In this document: in pieces, positions 34,670-50,300 of the stretch
How positions within the stretch are numbered: the first letter of the stretch is position 1
Layout: each line of letters opens with the position of its first letter
Source: Euonymus europaeus
Lineage: Eukaryota > Streptophyta > Magnoliopsida > Celastrales > Celastraceae
NCBI GenBank assembly: GCA_963580455.1
Contig: OY756965.1
Location: 24,030,902-24,094,901, forward strand
DNA length: 64,000 nucleotides
Direction: 5' to 3'
Translations under genes and position numbers: made by a program
The notes under the pieces: model-generated
Told to the model about the DNA's origin: nothing
Database searches by the model: none
What the model saw: only the letters and a program-made list of their open reading frames with translations

Positions 34670-36610
34670 TAGTCGGGTCAATGCAAGTTTTAATCACCAA
34701 AATAGCTGTGTTTTATTTTTGTCATCGAAAATCAAACGTTTTAATTTGATAATTTAATTGTTTATTTTGTTACAATCAAGCCACTCGGTCAGAATTCTCA
34801 AATCCAGACAGGCATAAATATGATGTGGCAATTTGACTTGCTTCGATTGATCCATGTGGAAAATTATCGCCACGTGGTTAATATTACTTTCAGTTACCGA
34901 AAGATAGTACATGTGTCATTTTGATCACCAAAAAATAAAACGGTTTTCACTTGATGTGACTTGCAGTTTTGAATTTTTTGAAAATAAAAATTCTGTCAAA
35001 ATTCATTTGGTGGTGAAGTTTTGAAAAACAATTTTCAAAAATTCTGTGCTTGAAAACAAAAAAACAAAAACATAAAAAATGTGTTTTGGCCAAATTTTCT
35101 CATTTGACCGGTGGCATTATCATAAATAATATGAACTTCATTTATTGATTTTTCCCTTTCTCCTCTTCACTCCACCGGACAGTTTCTATCACATTGCCGG
35201 CGTCGGATCTTCGCCGTCCGATGATCATTCTTGATGTGATTGGTCTTAAAAGAATCACAAGACGACAAGCAAGAAAACTCAACCAACCTTGTTTCGTTTC
35301 GTCAATCGTAGCTCCTGAAATCTCACTTGGAAGAGTTCGGCCACCGTGGAGAAAACGGCTCGATCCGGCCACCACTGCCAACGACGGTGACATCCACCAC
35401 CTCCATTGGACTCGCCGACATGAGGAGCATATAGCCCAGTGATTTTCCGGTCAGATGAGTCACCGGAAAGCTGCGACTCGGTGTTGACCCAAGAACTTGA
35501 ATTTGAGTTTAATTTTGATGAATTTCATTTTAATTTGACTTAATTTCAAATAAATTTCAATTTTAATTCATGTTTTCAATTTTCGAAAATGTAGTGAAAT
35601 AACACCAACTAAATGAATTTTTTACCAATTTTTATTCGTAAAAACTGTTTCTAAAAACTATACACTCAAAATCATTTTTAAATGCAAAAAAAAAAAAAAC
35701 AATCTCCAAATATAGGATTTCTAAAATCCGAGCAACCAAAAGGGTGAAGTGACAGTTTGACTTGTTTTTGATTGATCCACGAGGAAAAATGGTCACCACA
35801 TGAAAATATTTTGCAATTTTTAAATTTAGAGCAATCATGAGAAGTAAAGGTTCACTTGCGAGAACAATATAAATTAGTTAAATTTCTTCTGCTTAAATTG
35901 TTAAGGGATCTGGACGAAGCACCAATTGGGACGAATCGATTCGAAGCAGAAGACTTAGGGTATGAATGACATTTTAGGGTTTGATATCTGAAACCTAATT
36001 TCTACTTCTTAGTTTGACTGCGGGATTGGTTGTGCCACTGAATAATGATTGCACTTAGAGGCTGCACAAGAGTATTTTGGCAACGGCACTCGGTGGCCAG
36101 TTTATTGCCTCCTCTAAATTATTGCCCCTCTATCTCTTTATCTTATATATATATATATATATATTAAAAAATGCATCATGTGACAATTATTTTCGACGTG
36201 GACAAATTGAAAGTAAATTAAACTGCCACGTCACCTTTTTGGTTGCCCGGATTTGAGAAATCTTGACTTAGTGGCTTTACTGGACTAAAATGAAAATTTA
36301 AGTGACTAAGTTGAAATGTTTTATTTTTTGGTGGCCAAAATGAAACATGAATTATCTTTCAGTGACTAAAAGTAGTATTAACCCATATAAGATATTTTCA
36401 CGTGACAACTATTTTTCACGTGGACCAATAAAAGTAAGTCAAACTATCATGTCACCTTTATGGCTGTCCGAATTTGAGAAATCCTGATCAATTGGCTTGA
36501 CTGGAACAAAATGAAAAGTTAAGTTACCAAGTTGAGAAGTTTTATCTTTCGGTGACCAAAATAAAACACGGGCTATCTTTCAATTACTAAAAGTTGTATT
36601 AACCCAATTT
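34670..36610. mobile_element. Fold-back / MULE-like element with inverted repeats
   Basis: The right end holds two direct copies of a ~215-bp unit (about 36173-36390 and 36391-36606). Each runs from an ACGTGGAC...AAAGTAA phrase through ATTTGAGAAATC and GACTAAGTTGA to GTATTAACCC. The left end (34670-34880) carries the same unit in reverse: GTTTTAATCACC, TCAAGCCACT, TTCTCAAATCC, TTTGACTTG, GATCCATGTGG. A further reversed partial copy lies at 35705-35800. Between them is a GC-richer insert (35142-35480). No transposase is seen, so the element is non-autonomous. A decayed relative of the unit is at about 60985-61100. Confidence 0.6.
35142..35480. other. GC-rich insert inside the fold-back element
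   Basis: This patch is markedly richer in G+C than its surroundings and has CCGGCG, TCCGGCC and CACCGG runs. Open frames of about 80 codons exist on both strands but match no family I recognise. It may be a captured piece of a host gene or leader. The inverted copies around it support capture rather than a resident gene. Confidence 0.4.
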
Positions 36611-37087
36611 TAGTTACCCGATGTATCTTTACATAGAGAATAAAATTTAACATTTAGAAAATAATATTCTCTTCTTCTTCTCTGTGGATAGATATTCTTC
36701 TTTGAATTTTAGCATAATAGTTTAAGGCAAGGCATTACATTACGTTTGGTTAAGGGGAAAATGGAGGGAAAGGAAAGTTTGGGAATAAAGTGAAGTGATA
36801 AAAAAAAAAAGTGTTTGGGAGTAAATAAGTAAAGTTTGGAGAGAAGAGGTGAGAGAAAAAATAGGCGAGTCACACCCGAAAAATATATTATCTCCAAAAA
36901 TGGGGGAAACTGATTGGGGATGCAAAACAGATGGGTCCCACCTGAAAGTAGCCAAAATACGAGTTCCACAGCTTTTTCATATAAAAAATGAGATGAAAAT
37001 CGGTGGATCCATTACCAAAGGTTAAAATTGTAATTTTATATCGACCCACGCACACTATCAAAATATATATATTTTTTAATTTTTCTT

Positions 37088-37260
37088 CTTGGCTTAGTTG
37101 GTAGCATGTGAGGCCAAGCGCTGCATGTTAAAGGGAGGTCAGGAGTTCGACTCCTGCCTTCAACAACCTATCGTATGAGTCAGTCGTGAGGGGCTGGACG
37201 CGAATAGAGGTTGGGCTGTCTGGCCCATGGGCCTGGTTGTGTCCCTATGTGTCCGTGGAG
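37088..37260 (+). repeat. tRNA-derived (SINE-like) repeat, single copy
   Basis: TGGCTTAGTTGG at 37090-37101 matches the pol III A box exactly (TGGCNNAGTNGG). GAGTTCGACTCC at 37143-37154 matches the B box, inside a perfect T-arm (5-bp stem CAGGA/TCCTG, 7-nt loop GTTCGAC). The 7 nt before the A box do not pair with the text after the T arm, so there is no acceptor stem and no functional tRNA. The following text is shared with the palindrome arms up to about 37255. Confidence 0.75.
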
Positions 37261-37299
37261 TGACGGAACGGGGAAGGCTTCTATAAAAAGGCAGTTTTT

Positions 37300-37675
37300 A
37301 TGTAACGACCCGACCTTTTCTCCAGGTCCAGCCAGCCGTTACAGGCCCATGGGCCACAACCCCCAACCTCTATTCGCGTCCAGCCCCTCACGACTGACTC
37401 ATACGATAGGTTGTTGAAGGCAGGAGTCGAACTCCTGACCGCCCTTTAACACGCAGCCCATGGCAACACATGCTACCAACTAAGCCATGGCTTAGTTGGT
37501 AGCATGTGTTGCCATGGGCTGCGTGTTAAAGGGCGGTCAGGAGTTCGACTCCTGCCTTCAACAACCTATCGTATGAGTCAGTCGTGAGGGGCTGGACGCG
37601 AATAGAGGTTGGGGGTTGTGGCCCATGGGCCTGTAACGGCTGGCTGGACCTGGAGAAAAGGTCGGGTCGTTACAT
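37300..37675. repeat. 376-bp perfect palindrome of two head-to-head tRNA-like units
   Basis: The sequence reads as its own reverse complement around a centre between 37487 and 37488 (inside CCATGG), with 188-nt arms and no spacer. I compared the arms base by base and found no mismatch. Each arm carries the A box (37488-37499 and its mirror 37476-37487) and the B box (37541-37552 and 37423-37434). Each ends outward in a TGTAACGACCCGACC motif that resembles LTR ends. The A boxes lie at the centre, so any pol III transcripts would diverge. Confidence 0.9.
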
Positions 37676-37867
37676 TAATTTTTGTATATCCAAATAAAAG
37701 GAGACAAAATTAATTTATCCTTAACTCTATTTTTCATTTTTCTCAAATTTTTCTCCCCCTCCCCCAATCTAAACTTACTCCAATACCATTTTTTATAATA
37801 ATTGAAAAAAAAATCTAAACTTATTACAATACCAACTTTTTCTAATAATTGAAAAAATCATTGACAG

Positions 37868-38017
37868 TCCAAGCTTCTTCGTCGAAGTTTGCTCTTCCGT
37901 AGGCATCATCGGTGTCAAAGCGAAGCATATTCTCGGTCCTCAATTGTCTTGTTTTGAAGTTACAGATTTCAATTATGTCAGATTTATCGACAATGGAGAA
38001 GACATTCTTATTATAGG
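37868..38017 (+). pseudogene. Orphan exon-like fragment, family not recognised
   Basis: After an acceptor-like TTGACAG at 37861-37867 there is an open stretch of about 50 codons. It includes SSVGIIGVKAKHILG and CFEVTDFNYVRFIDNGEDI, and is followed by a donor-like GTAATT. The amino-acid mix looks like real protein, unlike the surrounding AT-rich sequence. I found no neighbouring exons to join it to. It could be a captured gene fragment or a gene remnant. Confidence 0.35.
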
Positions 38018-38049
38018 TAATTTTTTGACGCTTTTTTATACAAATTTCA

Positions 38050-42948
<4,899 letters not shown>

Positions 42949-44364
42949 TATAAAGGGTTACATGGCTTTCATTATCACATTTATTTGGATTTTACTGCTG
43001 AGGAGCTGCAGAAACATTCATGGAAAATGCATGACAATTTAAGACCGTTGGATTTAAATTCAAAATATTGATTTTAGATAACATTGAATTTGATTTTTAT
43101 TTCGAATAAAAAATACATATCATGTTAAATACTACTATGAATTTTTAAGATCTTTTGAAATGATTGGAGACTGAAAGAATTACAACGGGTTTTGGTTTTT
43201 TACAAAAAAGGTGGTTCGATTATTTGTATGAACATGGATGCTTTTGACAGGCAATTTTGAGTAGCATATATGCTACTCACTTATCAAAGAGTAATTTCAA
43301 TTTCACAATTTTGAGTAGGATGTCAACCACAATCAATTTTTTGAACAAAACTACCCTGACTTTTGTTTAGCCAAATTATCAAAAATTCACCCAAAAAATT
43401 TAATTAAATTAAGTAGAATAAAAATGCCCTCCAAGTAAATTATTACAATCGAAAAAATTTATCAAACATCCACAACATTTGAACAAACATATATCTTACC
43501 AGCATATAATTGAAAATTGTGTACCAAACGAAGCTAACGTATAAGTTATCAAATAAGTTGGTGTTTAATAAAACGTAAGTTTTAATAACTTATAAATTGT
43601 CAATTTATTATTAGAGATATATAAATTAATTTAGTAATAAAATAAAAATTATTGAATATATGTTTTGTTGAAAATAACTTTAAGCGTTAAATTCGAATAT
43701 GTAATTTTTTTTCGAAATCTAACATATATTTTTGAGAAACAAGAGGATAAGTGTGTGAGAGAGATACAGGTAATAGAGAAAATTGAGAGTTTTTTTTATG
43801 TGCACATGAGTAGGTAAAGCGTATAGACAGTTAATTTATGCCGAATTTGATAAATTTAGTGGGCTTTTGTTTCTGGGTACTCGAATTAGTCCATTTAGGC
43901 ATTTACTCAAGAAAATTTGGGGAAAAGTAAAAACTACATGGCCTGAAACTTTGTAGCTATTATTTCTCTCACATATTTAACCTCTTGTCTTTTAAAATAT
44001 ATGTTAAATTTCAGAAAAATTATATATTAAATTCAGGATGTAAAATTATTTTCAACAAAATATATATTTGATAATTTTTATTTTATTATTAAATTAATTC
44101 ATATATCTTTAATAAAAAATTGACAGTTTATAAATTATTAAAACTTACATTTATTAAATAACAACTTTCAAATAAATTATACGTTATTAAAATTTAAATA
44201 ATAAAAAACACTGGCAATTGACTAACGGAGATCGCAAGTGCACGTGACAATCCAAAAAGTGTCGACGTGGACGAAGCATTGCCTTCTTGTCATCCTCTTG
44301 GACTTCCGAAGGAGGTGTGAGAGTCTCGAGCTCCAGGTCCGCACTTCGTACTCTCCCGTCTCCC
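42949..44364. other. Spacer between AIH and SPPA
   Basis: Very AT-rich. It is dominated by the long inverted repeat listed next. The last 100 nt, rich in CTCCCGTCTCCC, form the SPPA leader. No coding exon is seen. Confidence 0.6.
43535..44187. mobile_element. Long inverted repeat, MITE-like fold-back element
   Basis: The left arm (about 43535-43745) and right arm (about 43970-44187) are imperfect reverse complements. Both contain AACGTATAA, GTAAGTTTTAATAA, AATTGTCAATTT (or ACTGTCAATTT), TAATAAAATAAAAATTAT and ATTTTGTTGAAAATAA. The unpaired middle is about 225 bp. There is no coding capacity. It lies about 180 nt before the SPPA start codon. Confidence 0.75.
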
Positions 44365-47300
44365 ATGGCTAAGCTGCTGCTGCACGTTCCACACTTTGCG
44401 CCGATTCACTGCCGCGCCGTCTGTGCTATTCTCTCGAAGCCCTCAAATTTCCGAGTCCTTTATCCTCTCCCATCTAGACACTTCACTAGTACGGTCCTCC
44501 ACGCTCCTCTCTCCGCCCCTCCCAGTTCAGTTTCCCACCGCAACTTCTCGGTCCGTGCTTTCGATTCCTCTTCCTCCGAAGAGAAGCGTGAAGCAGAGAA
44601 AGATAATTGCACGTCCAAGACTGAAATCAACGATGATAAGGATTCACTCAAGCATGAGGAATATCCGAGTGGAGAATTTGAGTTCGAGCAGGTTGGTGCT
44701 TGGCGGAGCTTTTTGGTGAAGCTTAAGATGCTCATTGCGTTCCCTTGGGAGCGTGTTCCCAAGGGCAGCATTTTGAACATGAAATTACGGGGCCAGGTTT
44801 GCAAATTGCTTCCAGCATTTTGTGGTTTATTGGTTCTTTTAAGAGCTTGTTTGTGTTGAAAATTTTAGCATGTCCTAACCTTTTCTACTCACAGAGAAAG
44901 TATCTGTTTTTTTGTTTTTAAGTTGAACCTTTTTCTTTCTGTCATGCTCAGATATCTGATCAGCTAAAGAGCCGGTTCTCTTCAGGACTATCGCTTCCTC
45001 AAATTTGTGAGAACTTCACAAAAGCAGCATATGACCCTCGTATCTCTGGCATCTATCTCCATATTGAACCATTGAGTTGTGGATGGGCCAAAGTTGAGGA
45101 GATTCGAAGGCATATATTGAATTTCCGAAAATCAAGTAAATTATGCTTTTAATCGTTTCAGTTCTTCTCTGTTTTTCTTGCTACAAATTTGTACTATGAT
45201 TAAGAAACTCAAATAATTCTTTTTATTTTTTTTTATTTTTATTTCTATTTGAGGTATCACTTTTTAAAAGGAGTCTTAACATTGGAGATTGAGCATTATT
45301 GGCTTCAACATATACTGATTTTTGTAGGTAAAAGTATTGTCTGCTATCTCCCTGCTTGTGGAGAGAAGGAGTATTACCTTGCATGTGCATGCGAAGAGCT
45401 ATATGCTCCTCCAAGTGCTTACATTTCCTTGTATGGTTTGACTGTGCAATCATCATTCCTTGGAGGTTAGTTGATTTTGTTACTTATTTATGGGTTTTTC
45501 GTCATTTAGAATGTGCATTTCCTCAGATATGGTTCTGCTTGTTATTTTTCATCCTCTTTTGTTTATTGTAATTTTAACATACGATTCTACTACAGTTGTC
45601 AAAACTTTTATTCATCTTGTACCCACTACAAGATTGCTTGTTATCGATATTGTTTGCCATGGGAAAACTAATTTTCAATAAGTCTCTTTTTTTTCTTTGC
45701 TGTTATGTGTTCTTGTACCTCTCTGGCACATGTCTTGGTATCCCTTGATAAATTTCTCTTTTGCATTCAAAAGTCGAATTTTTTTGGTCCTTATGATTGC
45801 AGTTTATGTGAAAAGTTTTTTGTAGCTTATATGCCAAAAAGATATTTTATGAATTGGCCAATTATGAGGGCTTCCATAGGCGAAGTTCAAAAATGAAGGT
45901 CATGGTCCTTCTGGGATTACGAACATAATTTATGTAAATATGCAACTTATTTTTTATGTATGCGTAATACATAAATTGTGCAGCTACAAGAGGATGGGAA
46001 GTCTAAGTCTAGGTTCCTAACTCTGAACAGGATTCTATCCTTTTACATGCTTGATTTATAGATGAATTTCTTGTAGTTAAGGAGGGAAGCTATTATGACA
46101 GGGTTTCTTCCACCTGATAGATCTATTGACTTAAGGAACTCACTTTTCATTTTATGCTTGAATTTCAATCTGTTTTTCAAATGAAAATGCATTATGTGGC
46201 AACTGGCAAGAAATTTGCCTCTGTAGGATACAGATGTCAAAATGAATAGCTTTCAGCTTATTAAATATTCAACACCCTAATTCGAAGTAAAATTGCATAT
46301 TGCATCTCCTCTGGAAGTTCCTTGCAGGGCATTGCTGATCCTATTTAGCAACTCCAGATTCAAGGATCACTGCATATGTGCTATCATGCCATGTGAATAG
46401 GGTGCAGCACATTGCTATGGTGCTTGGGGTGGATCCTTTTTTAACTCTAGCTAATTGATGAAGGAATGCTTTTTGCTTTTCGTTTTCGCGCTCTTTCTGA
46501 TGTCTACTATTGGCAATTGTACATGAAAAGCAGAACCAATAAGAGAAGGAAAAGGAAGTAGAAAGTCCTTTAGTTTAGCACTTGTGAATGTAGGAGTCCC
46601 TGCCATCCTCAAACAGTCACCTGCATGCACTCTTGCATATGTTGAAATTTTGTAGCCTGGAGATTTTTCTTTGCAGTTTTCCAGTACTAAATTTTTTCTC
46701 TGCAGGTATTTTTGAGAAAGTAGGTATTGAACCTCAAGTGCAAAGAATTGGTAAATACAAAAGTGCAGGCGATCAGCTTACTCGTAAAACTATGTCAAAA
46801 GAAAATTGTGAGATGTTGACAGTATTGCTTGATAGCATCTACAGCAATTGGCTGGATATAGTTTCTTCTACAAGAGGTTCTTTCTGACGCTACATTTTTG
46901 CTTGATCTTCTTATTTCTTTTGTAAGTACAATGTTTCTGCATGTTTTATATAGGAAAGAAAAGACAGGATGTGGAGAATTTCATAAATGAAGGCGTTTAC
47001 AAAGTTGAAAGGTTGAAAGAAGAAGGTCTGATTACAAATATACAATATGATGATGAGGTAAATGAATTTCTCCCACTGTAATCAATCAAGGTCACCGCTT
47101 GTGAAAAAATTATTTATGCATTCCAAAGCAAGAGTTTTTAAGTGCTTTTCTCCTTCTTCCTTTTCAAATGGGAAGTGTTTTCAACTTGTCATTGTTACAC
47201 ACATCCCACATCGGAAAGATAAGGGTGTGAAGTGTTATTTATAAGGAGGGTCAATGCCACTCCGTAACATGTCCAATGGATTTTCAATTGATAGGGATGG

Positions 47301-50300
47301 ACCTTGATTGTGGAGGCCCTTTGGACTACAGCCGATTTATGGGTGCGCCCATGGATGCAAGCTGGGTCTGTTGGACTGTTTGGGTGGGGTATGGGGTCTG
47401 GGCTCTCCAACGTCCATGAAACACTGGCTTGAGAGGGGTCCTTATCAATGGTATCAAAGCATGTCGGTCTTTGGGCTGTGGGCCTGTGTTTGGCCCCTCG
47501 TCCAGCAAGTCTGGACCAGGCCACTTCTGCGTGAGGCGCTACCTGTGGATCCGGGGTTGGGTATGAAGGGTCCATAAATCTCGTGTGGCCTGGTACCTGC
47601 AAAGTGTGCCAACATGGGCGTTGGCTTGGTAGATTGTTTGTATTGTAGTTGCTGTTTCTCGTGAGAGTCTTCTAATTGCTGTAACTCCCATGCATGTTCA
47701 ATGCATTCATTGTAGAAGGCTTCTAATTTTTTGATAAGTGAGAGAGCTATTCTGAGAATTAGTCGTACGCAGTAAAATTATTAATTCTTTTAACTTGCAG
47801 TGACAAATATATGGCGTTTCATCAATTCACAATCTTCTTGTTTGTCAGTCACTAAGAGTCTAAGACCCCACACGGACACTGAAGGTTGTGAATATAATAG
47901 CAATCAGCACTGGGACTTGTTTTTATGTCTTAAATAAGTATTACGAAAACCTATTTTTTTTATAATAGCAAAGACCTTTTTATCAAAAAGAAAAAAGCAA
48001 AGAATTCTTTTTAAAATAACGAAGATTTTGCAGGTTATCTCAATGTTGAAAGGGAGACTTGGTGTACAACAAGATAAAAATCTTCCCATGGTTGATTACA
48101 GGTTGTTAACTTTCTCGCAGCGTTGCAAAATTACAAATAGTATTGCATCTCCTGGAGTATACTACTTTTTATGGGGCTCGCCTAGCACCATTCCCAATTA
48201 TGATAATCACCATTTGTTGTCTGGAACTTAACTTTACTGTCTATATCTGTTGCAGCTGTTATTTGGTGCTAGCTTGATATCTTACTTTAATTAAATTGTA
48301 ATACGTATTCTGTATGAAATAGTGCTTCAGATGAGCAACCAGAGTGGTGTCTTATTGCGGTAAAAGATGTCCCCGGCACAATAGTAACTCTGTGTCCTAA
48401 ATTCCTTACGTTCGTTAGTGCAAAACCTTGTTCTACTTTTTAGATTAAAAAGATTGATAAAGGGAAGGTTTTTGTGATTACTATTCCAATCTGCTCTTAC
48501 GAAGGAATTTTTCTCATCTCTTCCCATCAAATTTTTTCTCTAGAAGTTGTTTTGCATCTAAATTTTATTTGCTGCGTGACTTTTGGTTGGAAATATTTTA
48601 GTTTTATAGCTTTCTCAGAAGCACATCACACAGATTTGAAATAATTTGCATGTCCTTTCTTGCAAAAGCAAATGAACTGCATGTTGAACTTCTAAGCACA
48701 TCAAAGTATTTGTTATATACGCAGGAAATACTCCCGCGTCAGGAGATGGACTCTTGGTCTGTCTGGAGGTAAAAACCAGATAGCTGTTATCAGGGCCTCT
48801 GGGAGTATTCAGCGTTCACGGGGTCCATTAAGCACTCCTAGTTCTGGTATCATTGGGGAGCAATTAATTGAAAAGATTCGTCATGTAAGAGGTATATTCA
48901 ATCTTATCAGTCACCTTTGTCTTACTATTATCCGTTTTTGCTTTCTTTCATTAGAGGATAATAAAGTGCGTATCCTCTATCTGAAAGATTTTAACTGTCC
49001 TTGTCAGTGTAAACTGACCATCATGCTAAATTAATTGTTGTCGACCATAATCTGATATTTGTGCCATAGCATGTTGCATCTTGATAATATTTACTACATG
49101 GTTAATTAATTTTTATCGAGCATATTCTAGTGTTAAGGTATACACTTTTTGTACGGTGAATATTGATTATATATTTCTTTACATGCATTTACATCTGTAA
49201 ATTTGCAAACTCTGCAAGGAAACATTTTAAATTTTTTGATGTTCTTATGAAATCTATGCCATTTGTTTATTCATTTCCTTAGGTTGATAAATACCTCTGG
49301 CTTCATGTTCCCTACAATGCCACACAGATGAACTATCTGAAGGACCTAACCTGAAAATTGGGTACTTGTGGTAGTTCAAGAAGTATTTTTTCAGTTTGTC
49401 TCAATAAAGGTTAGATAACTGCTCGGGTTTAGGGATAAATTTGGGAACTGAATGGACCTCTGACTTTCATAAACTGCGAGATCTGATAAATCAACAAATG
49501 CTGCTATATTGGTTGCTTTTAGAAGAAATAGAAAGCAGTTTTATTTTTGAAAATATGTTACTTTATTCTTAGTTTTCGTTATCAAATACTGGTTGGTTAT
49601 GCCATTGTTTAGCCTATTTAAAATTTTGGATTCTTTTCCTTTTCTCATAGAGTCAAAAAGATACAAAGCTGCTGTCATCAGAATTGACAGTCCTGGAGGT
49701 GATGCGCTTGCTTCTGATTTGTAAGTGCTTATATGGTATACCATCATCTTCTCAATTTGGAAAAAAAAAACTTAATTGTGAGCTGGGTGAGTCAGTGAGT
49801 GCTTGTTGATTTACCATTGAAATGTTCAATACTGTCAATTGTGGGTTATTTGAGAGTGTGAATATAAACTTGTTGAACTTGAATTTTGAAAATGTGCAGA
49901 ATGTGGAGGGAGATCAGACTTTTGGCTGCATCAAAACCTGTGATTGCATCAATGTCTGATGTGGCTGCAAGTGGAGGATACTATATGGCAATGGCTGCAT
50001 TGACCATTGTTGCAGAGAAGCTGACTCTAACTGGTTCAATTGGAGTAGTCACAGGTAAACTTCTAAAAAAGTACTTGCCCAGAATCCGATTCTGCAATTA
50101 TTAAGAAATCCTACTTTTTTTTACCTTTTTTCTTAGTTTCACAAACTCATACACCATGAAAAAAATACCTCTTCAAGATTTTTGCCCTTTAAAGCCCATC
50201 TCAAATTACTCTCTCATTCACCAGATTATATCAACGCTTTTATTTTCAGGGAAATTTAGCCTGGGTAAACTATATGAAAAAATTGGCTTCAATAAGGAGA

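Larger units (their letters stand above)
36720..37860. mobile_element. Possible MITE split by the palindrome
   Basis: The left flank (about 36727-36860: ACGTTTGGTTAAGGGGAAAA, purine-rich) and the right flank (about 37735-37860: TTTTTCTC...CCCTCCCCCAATCTAAAC, pyrimidine-rich) look like opposite ends of one inverted-repeat element. The tRNA-like palindrome lies between them. The match is loose and the boundaries are approximate. Confidence 0.3.

Noticed and set aside
35194..35442. Small gene in the fold-back element
   Set aside because: Open frames exist on both strands because the block is GC-rich; neither shows a family motif. Listed as a captured segment instead.
37083..37165. Functional tRNA gene
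   Set aside because: A box, B box and T arm are present, but the 7 nt before the A box cannot pair with the text after the T arm, and no anticodon arm fits. It is only tRNA-like.
47340..47400. 5S rRNA-like motif (Cassandra TRIM) in the intron 5 LTR
   Set aside because: AAGCTGGGT and TTTGGGTGGGG only vaguely recall 5S boxes; the order and spacing do not fit.
47195..47602. 135-codon minus-strand frame in SPPA intron 5
   Set aside because: It lies over the LTR and its primer-binding site and has the Pro/His-rich look of antisense repeat translation.
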